Below are positions 11,467-25,478 of a DNA stretch of 64,000 nt, in pieces (the stretch's first letter is position 1; every line of letters starts with the position of its first letter). The notes beneath the pieces were generated by a model. It saw only the letters and a program-made list of their open reading frames with translations. It ran no database searches and had not been told where the DNA came from. The position numbers and the translations under genes are program-made. The stretch covers positions 1 to 64,000 of the forward strand of contig QJNS01000021.1 in the NCBI GenBank assembly GCA_004154925.1. The letters run 5' to 3'. Origin of the DNA: Monosporascus cannonballus. Lineage: Eukaryota > Ascomycota > Sordariomycetes > Xylariales.

Positions 11467-13534
11467 CTGCTGAACTAGCCAGCGAGTATAAAGTTTATCA
11501 CAATCGAAGCTGATCGTTAATTACGCATTAATCGGCTTTAAAGTAATCTTTACAAAATTAAAGTCAAATTTATACGAATTATAAAAATTATAAATCATTT
11601 ATTATTTTCGAAAATATTAGATATAGTATTTATCATACAAATTTTATCATATAATAATTTTTTATGTATTTAGTGGAGCTTAAAAAGTATAGCTTAAACT
11701 TAACTATACCTTGTATAGATATTACTAATTCTTTTAGCGAGTATTTAATTGTAAAATACATTATCTAACATACCTTGAACAAATTATATGACAATTTAAA
11801 AATATATAAATTTATATATTATATATTGTTGATTTAATAAAATGCTTGAATTAATATGTAATAACCGAACTTCCACTTTTTTAAAGCAAGTTTTTGAGAT
11901 ATATATCGAATTTGATATAAAAAGTGTTCAAATTTAAAATAGGATTTAAATCCGTTTGCAAATATTTATTTTAAAATATTTTAAGTTAAGGTGAAAAAGA
12001 TTATATATAAACTGCGCAGTCCGCCTGTATAGCACGTTATTGAATTTATAATTCATAAAAATTTAAAGTCTTATTATTTAAAAATCGTAAATATTTAAAA
12101 TTAGTTATTGTGGTCGCAAATATTAGGTATAACATTTAGCGAGCAAATTATATCATTTATATAATGGTTTTTTATACTTGGCTCAGCTTAAAATACAAGA
12201 TGCAAACTTATATATATCTTGGATAATAAAATAATTATATATTTATAAAATAAAGCAAATATTCGCATAGTTTTATTATATTTTTATTGAATCTATATGT
12301 AAAGTTATCTAAGTAAAAAGCGTAATTATATTTTTTTCATATTATATGTTAGTACCTGCAAGAAATTAAACGATTTTAAAGTTTAATTAGAAATATTTCA
12401 ATCGAAATTCCTCAATTTCTCTACATAATCTGTTCTTATTCATTTAATATATATATATATAACCTTCGTATATATTTTGAAAGGCGTTTTTAGCGTTTAA
12501 GAAAAGGCTTAAAAATTTATTACAATTGATATTGTGAACCTATTTATTAAATCTTTTACTAATATTCCCTTTTGATAAAAAACGTTTCAAATGACTTTCA
12601 AAAATAACCGAATTTCTTTATTTAGGAAATTACTTTGGTAAATAATTATGCTAATGTCCGCCTAATCTGTTTGAATTTATATTTCAAATTCCTTTTAAAA
12701 ACAAATAAAACATTTAAAATATTTTAAAATATTTTAATTTTGCTTCAACGGTCGATTTTCGATTATTTTACAATGGAACTATATTTTTAAATAATTATTA
12801 AAACTATTGTAATTTTAGAAACATAGTTTAACTAGATTGAAAATTAGTTGTTTTCCGTCGAATTTTCGGCATACTTGAAAAACAATTTGGTATAATTCAA
12901 AATATTATTAATAAAAGATTAGAGTTAAAGAGGGAGTGTTTTTCTAAAAGAAAAACTTGAGAAAGCAATTTGCGTTCAAGTAAAATCCCAAATATAAGCT
13001 ATTTCGAAAATATTTTACGATTACTGAAAAACTGAAAATAATTATAAAGAAAATATACGACAAATTTTAATTCTCATCTTCTGTAGTTTTACCTGTTACC
13101 AAACGTTCGAATTTTCTAAAAGCCTTAATGTGTTTTAAAAAAGAATGCTTTACAAAATCGCATTAATTAATTAATTCACAGACTTTTCATTTAATTTATT
13201 ATTATTAATAATTGTTTGTGAAATGCTATAAAATCTTTAATTCGTCTTTTAATATTTTTAGTAGGATAAAATATTAAAAATAATTAAAAAAAATTACAAC
13301 TGAAGGTATTTGTGTTCGCTTTAGTAATTTAATATAACATTTAAACGCTTTTAAGCGTATAGATTAATATTATATTAAACTATAACTAGAGTTTTAAAAA
13401 GATACTATTATATTCTATAAAGTTGCGAAGATTTAGAACAATATATAAGACCAAGAAAATTGTACAATTAAATAATACAACTTAAAAAAAGTGCAAAGGA
13501 TTGTTATTTAAAAAATAATACAAAATGCAAATAA
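11467..13534. other. AT-rich DNA with a decayed direct repeat
   Basis: No gene is seen. A degenerate direct repeat of about 120 bp lies at roughly 11,610-11,732 and 12,110-12,230. Both copies share a core like AAATATTAG followed later by GCTTAAAA and CTTG. It could be the LTR pair of a small element, but no target duplication was found. Confidence 0.4.
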
Positions 13535-16244
13535 CTTACTATATAAACTTACTAATTAAACAAATTCGTGAGCAATTTATATTACGATATTAGTTACCTA
13601 ATTCTAATCGGTAATAGTTTAATATTAATGAAATAAAGTGTTTTCCAAACCGTAAAAGAGATTTAACTATTTAAATTAAACAAAACTCTAAATTTAATTT
13701 TAAAATGTTTTATTATATGTATAATATTCTCGAATTCATTTTTATAGTCAAATATTACAGTCGATATACCCGAACAGATATTATTACGATGTTACCAAAA
13801 TTAAAGTTAACCGAAAAGAAGTTTATTATAGCAAAGGTGTTTAATTTAAATACGGAAATGTTTATTTAATCTGCTTTTATGTATTAAATATAGTGAGAAT
13901 ATAATATTTGTAAAACGTGTTAAAATATATATTAAGATTAATGTTATATTAAATTTTACTATATAGCTTAAAATATATTAAACCGTGTTTAAACCAAAAA
14001 CCGATTATTAAAAGATAATATAGAGGATTTTAAAAGTACTTTATAAATAAATCGAAAGTATCTTAAAATCTGATCGCAAAATACGGCCTTATAAAAATAA
14101 ATATTTAGAATTTCATTAAGATGAAAATGCTAATAAAGTGTTTTAAAACAATAAACATAATAATTAATTATATTAAGAATATTGACAATGTAAGTAAGAC
14201 TAATATATTATAATTATATAATTTGATCGCTTATAAAACTAAATAATGTTACTACTTATTATTTTAATAAGAAAACATTGAATTAATTTTTAATACCAAA
14301 AACAATAACTATTATCCGGTTAAAACAACGGTTAAAATAATAAGAATTACTTGATAACGAATTATAGATAAACGAAATGTAGTATTTTGATAAATATATT
14401 TTAACCAGCATTAAAAGTCAAATATTCCATTTTTAATTTTGATAACTGCAAAAGTTACTATTCGATAAAGTTCGAAATGTATTAATTACGCGAATAACGA
14501 TATTGTTACGTTTTATATATATACTTTTATTTTTACCGCGTTTAAACTTTCGATATATTTTGACTTTTTATTTTGAATACATTTATTTCTTTTATGCTCA
14601 AGATTTAATATATTATAAATTAGACTTATATTAAAAATAGGTTGTCGATTTTATAATACGTTGAAAATTATTATAGTTTTCGATAATATCAATTCGAATT
14701 TATAAAAGTTTTAATTATACTTTTACCGTCCGTTTCTCTCTTTATTTCTATTAATTTCGTTATTTTCTTACTTACAACAACTTTTAAAATCGGTATTATA
14801 AAAGTTTATAACAAACTTTCCTATAAACAAATTAAACTTTACTAACGTAATTTATTAATAAAAAATACTTTGATACTTTTTAAAACGTTCCTTTTTTAAA
14901 GAAAAATAACAATTATCTTTAAAAAAGAAACCCTTTTTAAAAAATACTTTTTTATAAAAGTATATTTACGTTTAAATTGTATTTTTCAAGATAACCGAAA
15001 TATATAAAAAATCATCTTCAATACAAGTTATACCATAAACATTATATTCGATATATTCGAATCCAGTAATTAATTTATACTTTTTACGATTACGATATAT
15101 TATTTGCCTCAATTTTATATAGCTTTAATTTGAAACTGATTGCTAGATATCTATAAATGCGTAATTCTGTAACTGATATTCATTTAAATGATTTATATAT
15201 GTATTTGCCGATAGGTTTCGACCCTAATAAATCTAATATCGATTAAGTAATTCGACAAAGTCGAGATATTAAGCTTTACGTAGCAAGCATGATAAATTAA
15301 CCTTAAGTGCGCACCAAAAGCTTCATAAACCCTTGTCAACGTTAATAGTTTTTAGGGAATTCTTTTAAGTTATAATTAATTATTATATTACAAGACAAAT
15401 TGCTAAATATATACTATTGGTAATCTAGTTTAATAAAATCTTTCTCGAAACGGCTCCATTTTCAGCAATTTAATTTTATAATATTATCGAGATATTGAAA
15501 TCTGCTAATACTTTTTATTTTAAAAAAGCCATTATAAAGAAATAAAGTGAATTTTTAAATTTTTGAATATAATATATGAATATAATAATAATCGATTTTT
15601 ATAAAATGTTTTATCAAATAGCATTGAAATTATAAAGAAATTATTATCGAAATTGAAAATAATAATGATAACAAACTTAAAGATTTTAAATTTTAAATTT
15701 TAAAAAGAATTAACTTAAAAAGTTGCAAACATCAATTTATCCGATTATTCCAAACAGCAAAAATCTTTCAATACTCGAAGAGAAATCAACGCAAATAAAA
15801 GCGAGATAAGGGAGCCTGAAGTCGCATTAAAGTAAGACGCCTAAAAAGCGACAAGTTTATTAATGCCTAAAAATTAAAATAGCAATCTATTAGGTTATCT
15901 AATTTTATTTATACGGTCACCCCTTTTTTAGCGAAAATACTTACAATGAAAAATATCTTTTTTTAGCCGAAAAAGAAAACGATAATAAAAGATTGCAATT
16001 AATAATAGCTAAAAAAGATAATTGTTAAAAAGAGGTTAAAACAGAGTAAAAAACCAAAATATAGCAATTTCAGCAAACACGAATATAATACCCGCATTTG
16101 CAAAAGTGTTTTATATATTGAAAAGAAATTCGGTTAATTTTATTAATTAAATATAATACAATAAAGTAAAGTCAGTATCTTATTATAACGTAATAAAAAA
16201 GGATTTACGAGTCTGTTTAGTTTGTAAGCTTCTATAATACGTTA
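13535..16244 (+). mobile_element. Fot-A, decayed Fot1/pogo-type DNA transposon
   Basis: The plus-strand translation matches Fot-B in two separated blocks. The helix-turn-helix region is near 13,818-13,870 (KKFIIAKVFNLNTEMF). The DDE region is near 14,435-14,600 (SYYSIKFEMY, then a tract ending in FILNTFISFMLKI). The ends look like decayed terminal inverted repeats: TATATAAACTTACTAATTAA near 13,540 and GTAAGCTTCTATAATACG near 16,225. It is about 0.85 kb longer than Fot-B because of an insertion near 14,960-15,930. All frames carry RIP-type stops, so it is non-autonomous. Confidence 0.75.
14960..15930. mobile_element. unclassified insertion inside Fot-A
   Basis: This stretch has no counterpart in Fot-B, while the Fot alignment resumes after it at about 15,965. 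Its right end (about 15,862-15,925, containing ATAGCAATCTATTAGG) resembles 57,942-58,010 (ATAGCAATTTATCATT), so it belongs to a repeat family present in both AT-rich blocks. Limits are approximate and no coding motif was found. Confidence 0.4.
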
Positions 16245-16389
16245 AACTATAATAAAATAATTATAATACAAATAAATTAATAAAAATATGTAGAAATATT
16301 AAACTGTTCTAAATCATAGCGCTGAGCACTAAAGCTTCGCAACAAAAACGTGAAAAGCGAAAACAAATATATTTTACTTAAAAGCTAAG

Positions 16390-16614
16390 TATTAAAAATT
16401 GCGTAGGATCTATAAAAAGCGACGAAAGAGTTGTACGAAGTAACGTAAATAAGGTAGTAAATTTTTATTTATTATAAGTAATCAATTCTAAGCTATGTAT
16501 AATTATATAAATATAATTACTTTATTATTTTTTTATTTGAAAATCTACAGAAATTCTGGTTTACTTATAGGCGAAAACCCGGTTATTATAACCGTAACCG
16601 TGGAATTTCTAATA
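16390..16614 (-). repeat. 3' LTR of Gy-M (225 bp)
   Basis: On the plus strand it runs from TATTAAAAATTGCG to ACCGTGGAATTTCTAATA. It matches 34,409-34,633 along its whole length, with mostly C/T and G/A differences. CTAAG precedes it. Confidence 0.87.
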
Positions 16615-19122
16615 AATGCCTGTTTTTTTTAAAAAAAAAAAAGAATTAACCGTATAACATACGGTATTACGACCAACCCGGTCGGTTTTAACTTTTCGGA
16701 TAAAAGTTTATCGCCTAATATTTATTCGTAAATTTAAACTTAAATCCTGAAATATTTAAGCATAAATATATGATACATTTTATTATTAAGATTGACGCCA
16801 TTTTTACCGTACGTATGCGTTTTTCAATTATTTTAAGAAGACGTTTATTATTTTCTATAAGCGAATATAAATCATAGCGTAATTGTTAGTTATTTTTAAC
16901 AATAATTACCTAATCTTTATCATTTATTGCCGAATATTTTTAATAATAATTTCAATAGTTAGTAATATATATAAAATATTTGATAATATACTATATTAAA
17001 CGAAAAGAATTTTTTGGCTTTTTTCGAAATAACCGTAACTTTAGCGTCGATTATCTCAATAACCATGATAATTTTATTTTCGATTTTTTTTCATAATTTG
17101 GAAAATTACGTTTATATTAGCAAAGTCAATTGAAATAACGTTAAAAATTTTTTATCGAACCGTTTGTTAATGTTAAAAACGTTTTTTTAAAATATAAATA
17201 TATTATTATGAACAATACTACCGTTATTAAACGTAGCGTTAATTTTAATTACGATAAAAATAATTTTATATAAATTAAGGCGTTTTTTGACAAAATGTTT
17301 ATTAATATCATTATTAATATGTCTTTTTAAGTTATAATATTTGCTAATCAAAATAATCGTCTTAACCGATATAATATTATCGTACGCTTTATTATTTTGG
17401 TAAATCTTATAAATGCATTTTCAAATATTTCTAACGGATTTTAAATACGGCTATTTTAAAAAGGTTTTAAACGTAAGTTTATTAAAATATTAATTAATTT
17501 CAGTCATAATTTTACCGAAGAGGTAAGCGTTTTCACTATATGTATTATAATCCTAAATTTAATAAATGGCTTACTCGGTTTTTTGTTTTTTTATTTTTAT
17601 AATTTCTTTTTTTTTGCCGTTATAAATAAGAGAAATAAAGCTAATTTAATTTGTGTTTTTTAAATAAGAAATTACTATTATTAAATAAAAACCTTTTTTT
17701 AAGATTTTTTTGAAAAAACTTTGGCTTTTTCATTATCGGAATTAACTTTATAACCGAAATAGTTTTATTAGCATAAAAAGGTTTAATAAATATTTCGTTG
17801 TTATTAATTAAGATTTCGGATAATAAATTTAAGCCTTTACGGATACGAATAACTTTGTTAATCTGAAAAAGTTTGCCTGGTATTCTGTTTTTGTTAACGA
17901 GACTTTCGGAAAACCAATTTAAGAATTTACCGATAAAAATTATTTTTTTAATACCAGAAACTTAAATAGGTTTTTCGTTATTATTAATTAAATTTTCGGT
18001 ATTTTAATTTATGACTTTGCCATTAAGGATAATTTATCGGTACGGGCAACTTAAAGGGTTCTTATTTTTTCGTTGACGGGATTATTAAAAATAAGGTTTT
18101 TAAAAACGTTAATATTTTTATTATTTTGTCCGTTAACATTATCAAGGCTCGACCGCTTAAAGACAAGCATGTTAATCGTCGTAAATATTTATTTTTTTAA
18201 AGTTTACTTTGGCTTATGCGCAATTAACATGATTTCCGTTTTTAAATAGTATTTTATCGACTTTCTAACGATAAAATAATTATTTACGTTTTTTATAAAA
18301 TTATTAAATATTCTTTTCGTTATTTTCGTTTTTATATATTAAGCTACATATTATAACGTTATTATCGTTTATATAAATAACTGTGTTAATAAAATTTCGA
18401 TCGAAACGTTTTTTTAATAAATATAATTAAATTATCGAAATTGATAAATTTTTGCTAGTTTTATTATAATCGTTAGTTTTCGTTTCATCTATATTATATT
18501 TCTTTTGTATATATACAAATCCATTAAATTTAACTTTTTATTCGATTTCTTTTCAACATCAAATAAAAAATATGAAGAAAGGTTTTTAATACTTTTTTTC
18601 GCTAGATATATAAAGAATTCATTATGTCGAATGTTATAAAATAATAAGATAAATACACTTTTTCTAAGGTTTAATAATAAAAATAATTAAAAAACGAGAA
18701 ATTATTTATTTAAGCAGGAAATACAGAAAGACTTGAAAGAAAAGAACGAAAAACCTTAATAGAAAAACACTTTTAAATATATAGATTTTTGAAATTAATA
18801 ATCGTAGTTTTTAAATAATATATATGCTTTTTAAGAAAAACATTAATTATTAATTATTAATTATAATTTATAACGCATTATTTATTAAGACTTTCAAAAT
18901 AAAATGAAACGAAATAATAGAATTGCAAATATAAATATAATATTAATTAAAAAACGTTTTATAAATATACACATTATTTTGTGTTTTATATTTCCTTTTT
19001 TATAATCATAAAAATATAATTACGCATTTATTATCCGGTACCTTGGTTTTATTAGAGTAGATTAAGCCTTTTTCTCATATTCGATAAGTTAATCGATTAA
19101 ATATTTTATTTCGTATTTGGCG
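16615..19122 (-). other. Gy-M 3' region, unclassified
   Basis: AT-rich RIPed DNA between the Gy-M 3' LTR and the Chv-2 insertion point. The minus-strand frame entering from 25,872 continues sensibly across the Chv-2 site into about 19,080. Beyond that no known motif was read. The 2.5-kb length is large for a gypsy 3' region, so a further insertion or an accessory ORF is possible. Confidence 0.4.
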
Positions 19123-19127
19123 ACCGC

Positions 19128-19486
19128 TGTTATAGCCCAACTACTTGGCGCAACTAGAAACGGTTAAGAAGGAGAGTGGGGACGCTCCAAGTCACGTGAT
19201 CGCCAGGATCGCTGGAGAGTCCAGCGAATCTTGGATTGCCAGGATCGCTGGCAAATCCAGCAAGTCTTGGATTGCCAGGAGTGCTGGCAAATTTAGCGAA
19301 GTTTGGGATAAAAAATTTATATTTAAATATAATATATTTATTATTTCTATAATTTAGATAGTTTTAATTTATAATATAATATTATTATTTTAAGTATTTT
19401 TGGAATCAATAAACGAAATATAATTATTATATTTATTATTTAAATTTTTACCATATTTTTATTAATTAAACATTTTAACCCGTATA
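19128..19486 (+). repeat. 5' LTR of Chv-2 (359 bp)
   Basis: Starts TGTTATAGCC and ends CCCGTATA. The first 170 bases stay GC-rich with three hairpin units and the TCACGTGA octamer. It lacks about 34 bases near the 3' end that are present in the partner LTR. Confidence 0.88.
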
Positions 19487-20519
19487 CGTTATAACGTTTT
19501 ATTTAGAAATACTATTAAACTTTAAATAATATCGATTAACGTTATGTTCATTAGTAAGCAGCTCGAATACCCTATTTACCAGATTTTTAATTACTTGGAT
19601 ATTAGAATGGAATCCGAGGAGAAAAAGAAAAAACCTCGTTTTTTTTGCGAAGAAGTTTTTTAACGCCTGGATGTTATAAATAAATACATTTTTTAATTTG
19701 AAAAAGATAATAATAATCTCACGATTTCCTTTTAAACCGCCTGTAAGAAATTTAAGAAAAAAAAAGGCTCTCGAAATTAAAAAATCCCTTTAAATAAACT
19801 AAGTTAGTTAACGAAACTTTATTAAGGAATTAAAAAAAGTTCTTAAATTTTTTAAACCAGAATTCTTTAATGAAATTTCGACTAAGTTATAACTGTTTTT
19901 AATTTAATGCCGAACACATTTCGAGTATTTCTTTATTCGACTTATTACGTTTATCATACGAATTAAGTTCGTAATTAGGCGATTTACCGAAAATACGGTT
20001 ATTTAATTTAAGCCCGTTATAACAAAATACGTTATTTTACCGGTCGAAAAACGAAACTTAAAAATGGTATAAATTTATAACGACTACCAATAATTCGTGC
20101 AAATATTAATAAAAGTTTTCGAAATAATAAATGAAAAAACAAAAACCGAAATGCAAATCCAGTAATTTTAATAAAAAGAATCAGTATCCAGTTACGGCAG
20201 TACGTTAATATAGCTAGCCGTTAAGCTAAATTAGGAAAAGAATATTAATAGCTAAATTCTTTAACGGTTTAAAAAAATACCAAAGAAATTTTTTAAGCTT
20301 AATTGGCCTAAATATTTATTATATTATATTATTATAATAATTAAATTTAATAAGCGATAATATATATGGCGTATTAAAGGTATTAAGGGAAAGAATAATA
20401 ACAAATCCCGATATATAGTTAATACCAGTATTTTTCGACGTAATAATACTTTTTACGGCATAAATCTAGGACTTATAAAATTAAAAGCGATTTATAGGAA
20501 AAATTAAAACCAAATTAAA

Positions 20520-20561
20520 TATTATAATTGTAACAAAATTGGATATAAGGTAGCATAATGT
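20520..20561 (+). pseudogene. gag zinc knuckle of Chv-2
   Basis: CX2CX4HX4C spacing is visible. The first Cys and the His read Tyr, the second and fourth ligands are still Cys, and a TAA stop replaces the residue before the last Cys. All changes fit RIP. Confidence 0.75.
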
Positions 20562-23500
20562 AAAGCACCTAAAAAGCTTTGTTAAAACGATTGGAAATCA
20601 GTATTTAAAAGATAATCCAGAAAGAATTAAAAAAACGGAAGCGGATTTATTAACATAATTTAACTTAAATACATACTAGGTTTCCTATAACGAAAAGTTT
20701 TATAAAGAATACGAAAAGCTAAAAAGCTAACTTAATAAGCATTACCAGCATAATAAGGAATATTATTAAAATATTTACGCAAATATGAGAATTAAATAAA
20801 AGAAATTTATCCTGAAGCCTTTAATTAATACGGCAAAATACATATTATATATTATTAATAACGAGAATATCCCAATTACGAAAAATAAAAACGATATATT
20901 TACGAACGAATAATCCGAATATATTATAAAAGAATTACTTCTCTAACCCGAACCGGAAATAACCAAAATCATAAACAATAATACCGATATTTTCGATCTA
21001 TAACCTTAAGAAATATTTAGTAATTGACCGAAATAAAAGGTTGGCCTAAAAGAATAATACCCGTAAAAGGACCCATATTGTTATTTTTAATAATATAATT
21101 ATTTAACGGAAAAGGGGTTAATTTAGCAATATAATTAAGAAATATTTTTAGAAAATTATTATATATTTTTATTTTTATTAATATTTATTATAAATTTTTA
21201 TAAACAATTGCGATTAGGGAAAAGATATATTAGTTTATGAAAGATTTATAAAATAATAGTTAAAAAATATAGAATAAGATATAATCGTAAATATAAGAAA
21301 ATAGTTTATTCGATAAAGAAAAGAATTACAGCAAAATTAAAAATAATGAATATAATTCGAAAAAATAATATGCCAGAAATAACGATAAATATAGTAATTT
21401 AACGTACTAAACGTGAAAATATAAATAATATTCGATAAACTCGAATAAAAATTAAAAAAACAAAGTTATTTATAAAAAAGTCGCAAAATAACAAAACTTA
21501 AAGAAATTAAAAGGAATTCCTAAAAATGTTTTAAACGTAACGATAAGAACCGTTAATAACCTTATTACCTTAGATATACAAATCGGAACGTACTAGTATA
21601 TCGTAATAATAAATTGTAAAATTTTGGGTAGGAATTATATTATAGCCGATATAATTAATAAAATTAAATTATTATAAAGATATAAGTAAAAACCTTATAT
21701 AATAACGAATGCCGAAGGTTAAGAATTCGTTTACGATAACGGGAAATTTTTACGCAAAATTAATTATTTCGAAATTTTTATTTAAAGGCGATACCAAATA
21801 ATTAATGTCGATATCGTTTTATTTGGGAATTACGATATAATCTTACAATTATTATAAATACGTTAGTACGGAATTTTGATTAACGGAAGAATTAGTTAGA
21901 TAACATTTATTTTATTTTTTATTAATAAAAAAAGAAAAATTAAGATGTTAATACTTGAGCGAATAATAACGATAAATATAAATATAAAAATACGACAAAA
22001 ACCTTATTACTTAACAGGATAAAATATAAGAAAAAAAGGAATATTAAAAATATACCATTTCTCGTTATTATTATTAAAACTGAATTAAAGCAATTAAATA
22101 ACGATTTAAAATAATAGCAGCCCAAATATTAGAAGATTTAATTAATATATTATCATAATACCATAAATATAAATAACTTTTTAAAAAGGAGCTCGAGGCG
22201 AAATTATTAGGGTATAGCGAATAAAATTACAAAATAATCCTTAAAGAAGGATTTTCGACGAAGTTTTATCTTATTTATAACCTTAGCGAAAACGAATTAC
22301 GTACCTTTAAAAATACCTGGAAAATCGGTTGTAAAAAGGATAAATTTAATTTCGAAAGTGTTAATAAGATATTTAATGTTTTTCGTATTTAAAAAAAGAA
22401 AAATTATAAGTTGTAGTTAATTATCGATAATTAAACGATATTATTATTAAAAGTTAAATATTATTACCCTTAATTACGGAAATAAAAAACCGATTTTATG
22501 GAATTAAATAATTTGTAGTATTTGATTTTAAGGGTAAATATAATTTTATTAAAATTAAAAAAAAAATACAAATAAAAAATGACTTGTAAAACGAAATACG
22601 GATTATTCAAGTACTTACTTATATTAATAAAATTTACGAACGTACTAATAACTTTCTAATGGATGGTTAATTATATATTACGAAAATGCCTTAATATTTC
22701 CGTTGTTTATTATTGTGATAATATTTTCATTTTTTTAAAAAAAGAAAAATAACATATAAAGTATATTTATAAAATTCTTTAAGTTTTATAAAACGTAAAG
22801 TTATTAATTAACGTCAAAAAATTAATTTTATAAATGAAAAATAAAATATTTAAGATATATTATTATTTTAGGATATATTAAGATAAACTTTAAGAAAATT
22901 ATTATAATTATAAAATAGCAAACGTTAACGATAATTAAAAACGTATAAGTATTTTTTAAATTTGCCAATTATTATACGCAGTTTATTCGATACTTTAATA
23001 AAGTAATTATATTTTTAATAGATTTTGCAAAAAAAAAGGTTTAAATAAACGGTAGATACGGAACGAGTTTTTAGGATATTAAAGATACGATTATTAAGAA
23101 ATTAGAATTAATAATATACGATTTAAACCGTTTTATTACATTAAAAACTGATATTTCGGATTACGCGTTAAATGTAATAATCGAATAACGAAATAATTAA
23201 GGTAAATTGAATTCTATTATATTTTTTTCGTATAACTTAAAAGGACCCGCATTTAATTATGGCATTTTAAATAAGGAATTTATGGTTATTATTATGGTAT
23301 TTAAAAAGTTTAGGTATTTCCTAAAGGGAAATTTGTACCAGGTTAAGGTTTATATGGATTATTAAAATTTTACCCGATTTATTATAACCAGAAAAATTTC
23401 TGTATAATAACCTTGGTGGGCGGAAAGTTTAACGAATTTCGATTTCGCTATTATCTATAAAAAAAGCTTAGAAAATAATAAAATAAATGCTTTAAGTAAG

Positions 23501-24904
23501 TGGCCAAACTTCGAAAAGAAATTGATTAAAATTAGCTATATAATTTTTGATATTATTATAAAAAAAATATTTATATTTATGATAAATTGTAATACTTCGC
23601 GTAATATCTTTCGATATATGCCAAAAAAATCCAGTAATAAAATGAAAATCTTTTAAAAAATAAAAAAAATAAGGTATAAGTTTTAGAAAAATACAAAAAG
23701 AATTTAGGACGAAAAATATAGGAATATTAATTATACGGATATCGAGAGATTTATAAAACTTTAAAACAGTTTTAATATATATATTTTTTCTTAGAATATA
23801 ATTAACGTTATAGAAATTTGTACGATAATATAATATTTGCGTTAAAATAAAGTTTGAACAATATAAGTTATACCGAAAATGATAGTTATTATTAATTATA
23901 AAATAATTACAATATTTAATTATATTTAATTATATTATTAAATTTTTTAAATTAGAAAATCTAAGTATAAAAATATATTATAACAGTATTTCCTTAATGG
24001 TTAATTAATTTACGAAATTTCAAATATTTTATTATACCACAAAAATATAAATGCCAAATAAATAACATATATTTTTTAAATATATGTTTTTAATATATAC
24101 GGATTATTAATAAAAATTAATTTAAATAAATAAATAATATTTATATTGAAATTTTAATAAGGTTTAATAATATAAATTAGCTTAAATTAAAAATTCTTTA
24201 ACATATTTAAATTTTAATTAAATAAATAACTAAAACGGATAAATTAAGCTTTAAAAATTATTTACCATATTATAATAATTACGAATTAAATAATTAAATT
24301 GGAAAATTGCTAATCGTATATTTAGTTTATAATAGTAATTATTATAAAAATATTAAAATAATATTTAGAAATATAAATTTTGCTTTTATTCTAAAGATTT
24401 ATAACAAAATACGTAATAACGGTTTAATTAATATTAAGATAATTTTTTCGTTAAGATTGTTACGGTAATTACATTAAAAATAAAAACGGAATTAAAATTC
24501 GTACGTAATTCAATAAATAAATATTATAATTAAAAATAATTAAATAAATTAATTTTAAATATATCCACTTATTTAAAATCGTTAAGAAAATCTTAGAAAA
24601 TAGTTATTAATTAGAACCTTTATAAAAAATTAAATGTTATTGAATTTTTAATGTTTTTTTATTTAAATTAATAACGAATATAATTAAAGTATATACGGTA
24701 TAAAACGATATAAAAGTAAAAGACGAATAAATATACGAAATAAAAAGATTTGAATATGCGAAAAAAAACGGATTTACTTAATACCTAATTAAATAGAAAA
24801 ATTACCCGGATTTTAAAAATATCTGGAAACTTGCTAAGAACCTTATTAGCGCTTAATATCTATTAAAAAGTTTTTTACAAATAACGTCGAGATTAATAGG
24901 GTTA

Positions 24905-25325
24905 AAGGCTCCTAAATTAATAAATAACCAGTTTGTAGATTCCAGGTTAGACCAGTCGAAAGGAAGTACGGCCTTTGCTGTAATAGCTTTGGCGGCCTTT
25001 AGTTCGGCCTGTTTTTCTTAACGCTTTAATTTTTCCAGCTTTTCTAAATTATCGATATTACGAGATACGGCTTTTATTATTTTGTTATACCACATTTTCT
25101 TTTGTTTACAAATACGACAGGTATAAGCTTTAGCAAACTTTTCGGCCTTTATAACAGTTTTTATTTTTTTAAAAAAATTTACGATATTAGGTAATAAATT
25201 TTTGTAATTATTTAAAATTAAGGTTACGAACATCGAAATTGGCCTATTAATAACGAATATACGAAAAATAACGGAAAAAGTGCTTTTTAAATAATTTATT
25301 TTAAATTTCCGTTATTTAACGGGGA
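24905..25325 (-). pseudogene. antisense accessory ORF of Chv-2
   Basis: A 71-codon open stretch (25,233-25,018) is followed, after a single TAA, by about 39 more sense codons in the same frame (down to about 24,905) containing AELKAAKAITAKAVLPFDW. Upstream in frame lies FSVIFRIFVINRPI, as in Chv-1. Features visible are a Cys pair in TCRICKQKK, a Lys-rich middle (KLEKLKR) and an Ala/Lys-rich helical segment. The frame survived better than gag-pol. The family is not recognised and a nucleic-acid-binding role is only a guess from the Cys pair and the positive charge. Confidence 0.5.
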
Positions 25326-25462
25326 TCGGCCGCTAAAACAATAACCAATAATATATTGCGTTATACGATTTTCACTTTGGTAAAATGTTTAACACATTTT
25401 CGAACGTAAGAAAATATTTTGGAAATAAATATTTATAAATTAATTTTTGGGATAAAAGTTTT

Positions 25463-25475
25463 GAAAAAGGAAAAA
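25463..25475 (+). other. polypurine tract of Chv-2
   Basis: GAAAAAGGAAAAA lies three bases before the 3' LTR, matching the position in Chv-1. Confidence 0.55.
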
Positions 25476-25478
25476 TCG

